The position numbers and the translations under genes were made by a program. Below the pieces are notes generated by a model that had not been told where the DNA came from, did not search any database, and saw only the letters and a list, made by a program, of their open reading frames with translations. A stretch of DNA of 6,200 nt, taken from positions 1 through 6,200 of the forward strand of contig CALDHQ010000475.1 in the NCBI GenBank assembly GCA_937894055.1. Reading direction: 5' to 3'. This document shows, piece after piece, positions 1-4,701 of the stretch (its first letter is position 1; every line of letters starts with the position of its first letter). This DNA is from an uncultured Polymorphobacter sp. Lineage in GTDB: Bacteria > Pseudomonadota > Alphaproteobacteria > Sphingomonadales > Sphingomonadaceae.

Positions 1-30
1 CGGCGCCGTCGCCCCTACGCGACCGCCTGA
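1..30 (+). CDS. 3' end of an upstream PEP-CTERM paralogue (partial)
   Basis: The first 30 bases read in frame as RRRRPYATA followed by TGA (28-30). The two complete genes downstream end in RRTARQRARTVATA and RRHRTVATA, so this is the same basic tail with the same final ATA. The bases after the stop also match those after the first complete gene: TGAACCG, then a GGGCGGTGGC hairpin. I infer a third member of the tandem family whose body lies outside the window. The basic run just before the stop is the usual cytoplasmic end of a PEP-CTERM tripartite signal. The reading frame is supported by similarity to the paralogues rather than by length, since only nine codons are visible. Confidence 0.7.
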   Translation, partial: RRRRPYATA

Positions 31-47
31 ACCGACACCGCGATTGG

Positions 48-75
48 CGGGCGGTGGCGCTATAGCCGCCGCCCG
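48..75 (+). terminator. GC-rich terminator hairpin after the upstream PEP-CTERM copy
   Basis: CGGGCGGTGGC pairs with GCCGCCGCCCG around the six-base loop GCTATA, with one G-U pair. It lies 17 bases after the TGA at 28-30. Only a short T stretch (GTTTG) follows, so it is not a textbook intrinsic terminator. The same hairpin recurs after the next gene copy (1026-1055), which supports a conserved role. Confidence 0.6.
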
Positions 76-120
76 TTTGCGCCTTCGCGGGGGGCCGCAA
101 CGCCAAATTGGCGGACAAAC

Positions 121-137
121 TGTCAGAAAACTTTACA
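121..137 (+). promoter_or_regulatory. Palindromic upstream element, candidate enhancer site of PEP-CTERM unit 1
   Basis: TGTCAGAAAACTTTACA has dyad symmetry of the form TGTnA-N7-TnACA. A near copy, TGTCAGATAAATTTACA, is at 1099-1115 in the second unit. Both lie about 75 bases upstream of the sigma-54-like promoter, a normal distance for an activator of that class. By inference this is a binding site for a PrsR-type regulator, often described as acting on a PEP-CTERM box. I cannot compare it with a published consensus here. Confidence 0.5.
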
Positions 138-210
138 CTCCTGCAAGGTGGCGGGGAGGGCTGTGCGCATAAGTCATTGTGGGATAAATATTTCGACTTC
201 TGCGCTGGTT

Positions 211-226
211 TGGCATGAATCGTGCT
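211..226 (+). promoter_or_regulatory. Sigma-54-type -24/-12 promoter of PEP-CTERM unit 1
   Basis: TGGCATGAATCGTGCT fits the sigma-54 pattern TGGCAcG-N4-tTGCW with two mismatches. GG (212-213) and GC (224-225) have the correct spacing. It sits inside a 32-base block (197-228) repeated without change at 1176-1207 before the second gene. Transcription would start near 237 and give a leader of about 56 bases. The ATG at 215 falls inside this element, so it is not a translation start. Confidence 0.7.
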
Positions 227-292
227 AGTGTTCTTTTGCCTTTCAAAGGTGCGGGCTGCCACCGGCGGCGGCTCAAGACAGGGGAATGCATC

Positions 293-1009
293 ATGAACCA
301 GTTTCGTTTGCTTGCCGCAGCCGTCGCCGCTGCCGGACTGCTCGCGGCGATGCCCGCCGCTGCGGTCGTCAAGATCGCCAAATATACCGGCACTGTTGCT
401 CATGGTTATGACCAGACCGGCGTGTTCGGCGCACCGAACACCGACCTCACCGGCTATAGCTGGGTCGCGACCTATACCTATGACAGGGCACTGGGCGGCT
501 ATCAGTTCACCGACGGCGTCAGCTATGACAACAGCTACGGCGGTGCCGGCTATGGTATTGCCGGGTCGCCGGTGCTGTCGAGCACGATCACGATCAACGG
601 CGTGACCAAGGTTCTTCCGGGTGCATGGGCGGGGTATGTCTACACGGCCACGGCCCCATACGTGCAGCACTTCAACAAGGATTTTCTCGACGATGGCATA
701 ACCTATATCAGCAACTACAATGACAATTTTAGCTATATTGCCGGCGCGCCGGCGTCGCTCGACCAGAATTTCGGACCGGTCGCTTCAGCGAGCAGCTATG
801 GTTATACGCAGTGGCAAACATTCGACTATACGACGGGTACCTATACCGAATACGCCTACGCCAGAATGAGTACCGACGCGGTTTATTCGGTCGGCAATGC
901 GGTTCCCGAACCTGCGAGCTGGGCGCTGATGATCGCCGGCTTCGGCATGGTGGGTGGCGCAATGCGTCGCACTGCGCGGCAACGGGCTCGGACCGTCGCT
1001 ACAGCCTGA
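293..1009 (+). CDS. PEPxxWA-CTERM sorting domain protein, tandem copy 1
   Basis: A 238-residue exported protein of unknown specific role. Residues 1-24 form a signal peptide (MNQFR, an Ala/Leu-rich core, likely cleavage after MPAAA). The mature part is rich in Tyr, Gly, Asn and Thr, has no cysteine, and looks like an extracellular beta-rich domain. The C-terminus is a tripartite sorting signal: V-PEP-ASWA (PEP at 205-207, Trp 210), a hydrophobic helix (LMIAGFGMVGGAM) and a basic tail. In this family an exosortase recognises PEP and processes the protein for surface or exopolysaccharide-associated display. I chose the ATG at 293 because AGGGGA (280-285) lies seven bases ahead and the signal peptide begins there. 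An in-frame ATG at 215 lies within the promoter and would put 26 odd residues before the signal peptide. Family assignment is firm; ligand or structural role is unknown. Confidence 0.93.
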   Translation: MNQFRLLAAAVAAAGLLAAMPAAAVVKIAKYTGTVAHGYDQTGVFGAPNTDLTGYSWVATYTYDRALGGYQFTDGVSYDNSYGGAGYGIAGSPVLSSTITINGVTKVLPGAWAGYVYTATAPYVQHFNKDFLDDGITYISNYNDNFSYIAGAPASLDQNFGPVASASSYGYTQWQTFDYTTGTYTEYAYARMSTDAVYSVGNAVPEPASWALMIAGFGMVGGAMRRTARQRARTVATA

Positions 1010-1025
1010 ACCGGCACCGCGGTAG

Positions 1026-1055
1026 GCGGGCGGTGGCGTTTTAGCCGCCGCCCGC
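1026..1055 (+). terminator. Terminator hairpin after PEP-CTERM copy 1
   Basis: GCGGGCGGTGGC pairs with GCCGCCGCCCGC (12 bp, one G-U pair) around GTTTTA. It lies 16 bases after the stop codon. It matches the hairpin at 48-75 in place and sequence, with changes mostly in the loop. There is no long T tract after it. It separates unit 1 from unit 2, in keeping with each gene being its own transcript. Confidence 0.65.
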
Positions 1056-1098
1056 TTGTGCGTTCGCGGGGGCTGCAACGCCGAATTGGCGGACAAAC

Positions 1099-1115
1099 TG
1101 TCAGATAAATTTACA
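1099..1115 (+). promoter_or_regulatory. Palindromic upstream element, candidate enhancer site of PEP-CTERM unit 2
   Basis: TGTCAGATAAATTTACA is the counterpart of the element at 121-137 and keeps the outer TGTnA...TnACA dyad while the spacer differs. It ends 74 bases before the -24 element at 1190. Retention of the dyad and of the distance in both units suggests a protein binding site, most likely for a sigma-54 activator. That role is inferred. Confidence 0.5.
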
Positions 1116-1189
1116 CTCCGGCAAGGTGGCGGGCAGGGTGTGGTCGCGCAAGTCATTGCAAGATAACTACTTCACCTTCTGCGCTGGTT

Positions 1190-1205
1190 TGGCATGAATC
1201 GTGCT
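1190..1205 (+). promoter_or_regulatory. Sigma-54-type -24/-12 promoter of PEP-CTERM unit 2
   Basis: The 16-base sequence is identical to that at 211-226 (TGGCATG-N4-GTGCT), with GG at 1191-1192 and GC at 1203-1204. The flanks are identical over 1176-1207 and diverge straight after, where unit 1 has TGTTC and unit 2 has AATAG. The abrupt loss of similarity after the -12 element is what a conserved promoter would show. Confidence 0.7.
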
Positions 1206-1272
1206 AGAATAGTTTTGCCTTTCTTAAGGCGCGGGTTGCCCGGGTTGGCCCGCAAACAGGGGAGACTTGAGC

Positions 1273-1974
1273 ATGAACCAGTTTCGTACATTTGCCGCAG
1301 CGGTTGCCGCCGCCGGCTTGCTCGCCGCGATGCCCGCGGCCGCAGTCGTCAAGATTGCCACCTACAGCGGTACCATCTCTCGCGGCAATGACGACACCGG
1401 TGTCTTCACCGCACCAGGCACCAACCTCGCCGGCTATAGCTGGGTGATCAAATACACCTATGACAAGGCGCTGGGCGGCGTTCAGAGCGGTGACGGTCTG
1501 ACCTATGATCTAAGCTATGGCGGGCCCGCCTATGGCGTCGTCGGATCGCCGATCATCAAGGCGACGTTCACCATCAACGGTGTGACGCTGACGGAAGACG
1601 GCAGCTATGGCGGTATCGCCAACACCAATTCAAGCCCGTTTACCCAGCATTTTGCCTATGAAACTCCCAATAACGGCACAACCACTGGTACCTACTATCT
1701 GTACAGCTACAGCAATGTAGCCGGCGCGGCGGGGTCGCTCGACCAGAACGTCGGACCGCTCACCACGAACACCGGCGGGGGTGGTTTCATATGGTCGGTC
1801 CAGGATATTGCGACCGGCAACGTAATCGACAATGCGTCGGGCGATTTCGGCACCGACATGGTCTATTCGGTGGGCAATGCGGTCCCCGAGCCGGCAAGCT
1901 GGGCGCTGATGATCGGCGGCTTCGGCATGGTCGGTGCGGCACTGCGGCGGCATCGCACTGTCGCCACCGCTTGA
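1273..1974 (+). CDS. PEPxxWA-CTERM sorting domain protein, tandem copy 2
   Basis: A 233-residue paralogue of the gene at 293-1009. The signal peptide is almost the same (MNQFRTFAAAVAAAG..., cleavage likely after MPAAA near residue 24). The first half of the mature domain aligns well (GVFTAPGTNLAGYSW against GVFGAPNTDLTGYSW). Residues from about 110 to 150 differ clearly, and similarity returns at GSLDQNVGP and at the C-terminus. PEP is again at 205-207, followed by ASWALMIGGFGMVG and RRHRTVATA. No cysteine is present. It is presumably exported, processed by exosortase and surface-displayed; its role is unknown. I chose the ATG at 1273 because AGGGGAG (1258-1264) is eight bases ahead and the residues match copy 1. 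A TTG two codons earlier is less likely. It has its own promoter and terminator. Confidence 0.93.
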   Translation: MNQFRTFAAAVAAAGLLAAMPAAAVVKIATYSGTISRGNDDTGVFTAPGTNLAGYSWVIKYTYDKALGGVQSGDGLTYDLSYGGPAYGVVGSPIIKATFTINGVTLTEDGSYGGIANTNSSPFTQHFAYETPNNGTTTGTYYLYSYSNVAGAAGSLDQNVGPLTTNTGGGGFIWSVQDIATGNVIDNASGDFGTDMVYSVGNAVPEPASWALMIGGFGMVGAALRRHRTVATA

Positions 1975-1990
1975 ACTGACGACGATTTGA

Positions 1991-2018
1991 CGGGCGGTGG
2001 CCGCAAGGTCACTGCCCG
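1991..2018. terminator. Hairpin with GCAA tetraloop between convergent genes
   Basis: CGGGCGGTGGCC pairs with GGTCACTGCCCG along 12 bp (two G-U pairs) around a GCAA tetraloop, a very stable loop type. It starts 17 bases after the copy 2 stop. On the other side the minus-strand ClpP-like gene ends at 2050, so the hairpin could end transcripts from both sides. Its left arm keeps the GGGCGGTGG of the two earlier hairpins, while the right arm is rebuilt. Confidence 0.65.
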
Positions 2019-2049
2019 CCTGCGTTACCCAGGCAACGCAACCGCCGGA

Positions 2050-2568
2050 CTATTTCGGAATAGAGACGATCGCGGTGGTGTCGCTGGGCGCCAGCCGCAG
2101 GTCGCCAATCGCCTGCACCATGCCCCAGTCGCAGGCTTGGCGCACTGTCAGCGTGCATTCTTCGGTGGTGAAGCATTGCGCGACACGCGCGTCGTCCCAG
2201 CCGAGGCGGCTGCGATAGGGCGCGGTGATCAGCTGCGTGTTGGCGGCGGGCTGGCCCTGGTTCGGGCCTTCGCGGTAGGTCGCGGCGTGGAGCACGAAAT
2301 GCGTCGGGTCGGCGCCGGTGCGGATGTCGCTGGCGAGCAAAATCGTCGCGGCAATCGATGAACAGACGCCCGCCGCGTGCAGCCGCACCGGCACCGGCAG
2401 CGCGCGGATGAAATGGTACAGCCCCATCCCCGACGCGACATCGCCGCCGTTGCTCGACAGCACTAGCACGATGTCGTCGAGCCGCTTCGCCACTGCATCG
2501 GCGAGCAGTTGCTGCGTGTTGCGCATGCCACCGGCGTTGACCGGGCCGTTGTAGAAGATCGCGTGCAT
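2050..2568 (-). CDS. ClpP-like serine protease (short, stand-alone type)
   Basis: A 172-residue protein of the ClpP/crotonase fold, close to the ClpP core length but without a propeptide. Hallmarks are the turn SSNGGDVASGM (38-48), matching NSPGGSVxxGM of ClpP, the nucleophile region AGVCSSIAAT with probable catalytic Ser71, and the His motif FVLHA with His94. Where ClpP has its catalytic Asp (RDRFLSAxEAxEYGLVD) this protein has EECTLTVRQACDWGMVQ, so Glu137 replaces Asp. ClpP works as a tetradecamer with a ClpA or ClpX ATPase; no partner is seen here and substrates are unknown. The frame stays open far upstream on the minus strand, but residues before MHAIFYNGPVN cross the inverted repeat and the divergent gene, so I place the start at 2568. 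There is no clear Shine-Dalgarno sequence. A CTAGCT eight bases ahead could be a -10 box of a leaderless transcript. Confidence is high for the family and moderate for the start and activity. Confidence 0.85.
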   Translation of the reverse strand: MHAIFYNGPVNAGGMRNTQQLLADAVAKRLDDIVLVLSSNGGDVASGMGLYHFIRALPVPVRLHAAGVCSSIAATILLASDIRTGADPTHFVLHAATYREGPNQGQPAANTQLITAPYRSRLGWDDARVAQCFTTEECTLTVRQACDWGMVQAIGDLRLAPSDTTAIVSIPK

Positions 2569-2615
2569 CGGGGTGAAGCTAGACCAGATTGCCGGTTGAT
2601 TGAAACACCCAAGCT

Positions 2616-2687
2616 CGCTCATCCCGAGCGAAGTCGAGGGACCCGCTGACGGGTGGGTGTGTCCCTCGACTTCGCTCGGGATGAGCG
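2616..2687. repeat. Perfect 27-bp inverted repeat between divergent genes
   Basis: Arms 2616-2642 (CGCTCATCCCGAG...GGGAC) and 2661-2687 are exact reverse complements, separated by 18 bases that contain a smaller hairpin (ACCCG-CTGA-CGGGT, 2641-2654). The core, CCCTCGACTTCGCTCGGGA, resembles a dispersed extragenic palindrome I know from sphingomonad genomes. It lies 48 bases from the ClpP-like start and 118 bases from the amidohydrolase start, so it may influence either transcript. It is probably a REP-like element rather than a gene-specific operator. Confidence 0.9.
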
Positions 2688-2736
2688 GGGTTTGGAAATG
2701 TGTCCAAGCTGGAAGCGAGTTTGGTTGCTCCGGCAG

Positions 2737-2765
2737 TTGCCGCGTCCCTGTGCAACGGTTAGCCT
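2737..2765 (+). promoter_or_regulatory. Possible sigma-70 promoter of the amidohydrolase gene
   Basis: TTGCCG (2737-2742) and TAGCCT (2760-2765) are spaced 17 bases apart and would start transcription near 2772, about 35 bases before the ATG at 2806. The -10 match is weak and the area is GC-rich, so this is only the best candidate by eye. Confidence 0.3.
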
Positions 2766-2805
2766 GTCGCTCCGCGCAAAATGCGGCGCTGTGGGGGGAC
2801 ACATC

Positions 2806-4503
2806 ATGCGGATTGCCGCAAACCGGCGCGAGGTGCTGGGCGGACTGGGACTCACTGGCTTGGGCCTCGCCGCCCCGGCGTTCGCGGCACTGCCGGGTGA
2901 CGCCGATCTCGTGGTGCGCAACGCCCGCGTCCACACCGTCGATGACCGGCAGCCACGCGCGACGGCGTTCGCGGTGGCGGGCGGGCGGTTCGTTGCGGTG
3001 GGGGATGACGACGCGGCGATGGCGTTCGCCGGCAAGCGCACGCAGGTCATCGATGCCAAGGGGCAGGCGGTGGTGCCGGGCTTCATCGATTGCCACAACC
3101 ATGCGGTGGGCGAGGTGCTGCTGTACGAAGTCATCGTCGGCAACCCGTTCGATGTCGAATTCTTCACCATCCAGTCGATCATCGACAAATTGCAGGCGCG
3201 CGCCGCGACGACGCCGCCGGGGCAATGGGTCGAGGGCTTCTTCTTCGACGACACCAAAATCTCCGACAAGCGCGCGCTGACCAAAGCCGACCTCGACCGC
3301 GTTTCGACGACGCATCCGGTGATGGTGCTGCACCGCGGCGGCCACACCGCCTATTACAACAGCTTGGCGTTCGCGCTCGCCGGCGTCACCGATGCGACGC
3401 CCAACCCGCCCGGCGGCACCTTCGACCGCGACGCATCGGGCAAGCTCAACGGCCGCGTCACCGACAACGCGACCGACGTTATCGACAAGGCCGGCACGCG
3501 GCCGGTGCTGACGCCTGCGCAAACGCAGCAGCGCGGCCGCGACGGCGCCGCCTATATGTCGAAGGCCTATGCCCGCTACGGCCTGACCAGTGTCCATCAC
3601 CAGGGCGGCGACTTCGCGGCGCTGCAGGCGATCCGCGCGCGCGGCGACCTGCTCCACCGCGTCAGCTATGAATCCACTGGCCCGATGCTCGACGCGATGA
3701 TCGCCAATGGCATCAAGACCGGCTTCGGCGATGACTGGATCCGCTTCGGCGCGACGTTCGAACATATGGTCGACGGGTCATTTTCCGAACGCACGATGGC
3801 GATGAGCGTGCCGTTCCCCGGCCGGACGCCGCCCTATTACGGCAATGTCGCGCAGAGCCAGGAGGCGCTCGACGCCTGGGTCGAAAAGGTCCACCGCGCC
3901 GGCATCCAGGTCAATTGCCACGCCAACGGCGATGTCGCGATCGGCATGGCGCTGACCGCCTATGAACGCGCGCAGAAACTTTATCCGGTCGCCGATCCGC
4001 GCTTCAAGATCACCCATTGCACGCTGGTCAACGACGACCTCGTGCGGCGCATCAAGGCGGTTGGCGCGATCCCGGCGCCGTTCACCAGCTACGCCTATTA
4101 CAACTCCGACAAGTTCGGCTTCTACGGCGAGGATCTGATGCGCAATGCCATGGCGTTCCGCTCGTTCCTCGACGCCGGGATTCCGGTGTGCGCCGGGTCG
4201 GACTTCTACCCCGGCCCGTTCGCGCCGATGATGGCGATGCAGGGCATGGTGACGCGCACCGGCTGGGACGGCCAAACCTGGGGCGCCAACCAGCGCATCA
4301 CGGCGGCGCAAGCGCTGCGCGTCAGCACATTGAACGGCGCGCACGCGTCGTTCGAAGAAGCCAGCAAGGGCTCGATCACCACCGGCAAGCTCGCCGATTT
4401 CGTCATGCTGTCGGATGACCCGCTGGCGGTGGCGCACGACAAGATCAAGGACATCAAGGTGGTGCGCACGGTGACGGGCGGGCGGACGGTGTATCAGGCT
4501 TAG
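2806..4503 (+). CDS. Tat-exported amidohydrolase, YtcJ-like (Amidohydro_3 family)
   Basis: A 565-residue metal-dependent hydrolase. It opens with a twin-arginine signal (N6-RR-EVLGG, then LGLTGLGLAAPAFA, likely cut after Ala27), so it should reach the periplasm folded with its metal. The mature start, DADLVVRNARVHTVDD, is the small beta domain typical of this family. The barrel starts at VVPGFIDCHNH, giving metal ligands His97 and His99. Further ligand candidates are His372 (VNCHANGD), His404 (ITHCTLV) and Asp466 (AGSDFYPG). The C-terminus returns to the beta domain (GSITTGKLADFVMLSDDPL). Relatives cleave C-N bonds, for example N-substituted formamide deformylase, but the substrate cannot be read here. 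The start at 2806 is backed by a G-rich site (2793-2798) and by the Tat motif; the frame is open from 2653 but that part crosses the inverted repeat. Length is normal and the gene looks intact. Confidence 0.92.
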   Translation: MRIAANRREVLGGLGLTGLGLAAPAFAALPGDADLVVRNARVHTVDDRQPRATAFAVAGGRFVAVGDDDAAMAFAGKRTQVIDAKGQAVVPGFIDCHNHAVGEVLLYEVIVGNPFDVEFFTIQSIIDKLQARAATTPPGQWVEGFFFDDTKISDKRALTKADLDRVSTTHPVMVLHRGGHTAYYNSLAFALAGVTDATPNPPGGTFDRDASGKLNGRVTDNATDVIDKAGTRPVLTPAQTQQRGRDGAAYMSKAYARYGLTSVHHQGGDFAALQAIRARGDLLHRVSYESTGPMLDAMIANGIKTGFGDDWIRFGATFEHMVDGSFSERTMAMSVPFPGRTPPYYGNVAQSQEALDAWVEKVHRAGIQVNCHANGDVAIGMALTAYERAQKLYPVADPRFKITHCTLVNDDLVRRIKAVGAIPAPFTSYAYYNSDKFGFYGEDLMRNAMAFRSFLDAGIPVCAGSDFYPGPFAPMMAMQGMVTRTGWDGQTWGANQRITAAQALRVSTLNGAHASFEEASKGSITTGKLADFVMLSDDPLAVAHDKIKDIKVVRTVTGGRTVYQA

Positions 4504-4529
4504 GCGCCTGTCATTCGTTTAACACCGCC

Positions 4530-4600
4530 GTCATTCCCGCGCAGGCGGGAATCCATCTTTTTGTCGGCCGCAGATGGATTCCCGCCTGCGCGGGAATGAC
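4530..4600. repeat. Perfect 29-bp inverted repeat with nested palindromes
   Basis: Arms 4530-4558 and 4572-4600 are exact reverse complements with a 13-base spacer (4559-4571). Each arm holds its own palindrome, ATTCCCGC-GCAG-GCGGGAAT. This ATTCCC-N8-GGGAAT layout is shared by dispersed repeats in many proteobacteria and recalls the dRS3 repeat of Neisseria. Starting 27 bases after the amidohydrolase stop, it may also act as a terminator; the four T bases at 4559-4562 after the left arm fit that idea only loosely. Confidence 0.9.
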
Positions 4601-4642
4601 TCTGTGTTTGGTGCGGACAAGTCGAATGCCCATCGCGCCCGG

Positions 4643-4672
4643 TTGCAAGCCCGCGGCGCGCACCCTATCGAT
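4643..4672 (+). promoter_or_regulatory. Possible promoter of the aldo/keto reductase gene
   Basis: TTGCAA (4643-4648) stands 17 bases before TATCGAT (4666-4672), about 30 bases ahead of the ATG at 4702. The -35 match is fair and the -10 match poor. It is offered as the best candidate in the 101 bases between the inverted repeat and the gene. Confidence 0.3.
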
Positions 4673-4701
4673 GATGCAAACAACATCCATCGGGGAACAC
4701 C

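Noticed and set aside
215..292. Upstream in-frame ATG extending PEP-CTERM copy 1 by 26 residues
   Set aside because: The ATG lies inside the conserved sigma-54-type promoter, and the ATG at 293 has a strong ribosome binding site directly before the signal peptide.
1267..1272. TTG start two codons ahead of PEP-CTERM copy 2
   Set aside because: The ATG at 1273 is better spaced from AGGGGAG and matches the start of copy 1.
2653..2805. Upstream extension of the amidohydrolase frame
   Set aside because: It begins inside the inverted repeat and would bury the Tat signal within the protein.
2569..3765. Long minus-strand extension of the ClpP-like frame (571 codons in all)
   Set aside because: It runs antisense to the intact amidohydrolase and across the inverted repeat. 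Its composition is the Arg/Ala/Val-rich look of a GC-rich shadow frame.
3778..4437. 219-codon minus-strand open frame within the amidohydrolase gene
   Set aside because: It is an antisense shadow with no motif and no ribosome binding site, opposite a gene with clear catalytic residues.
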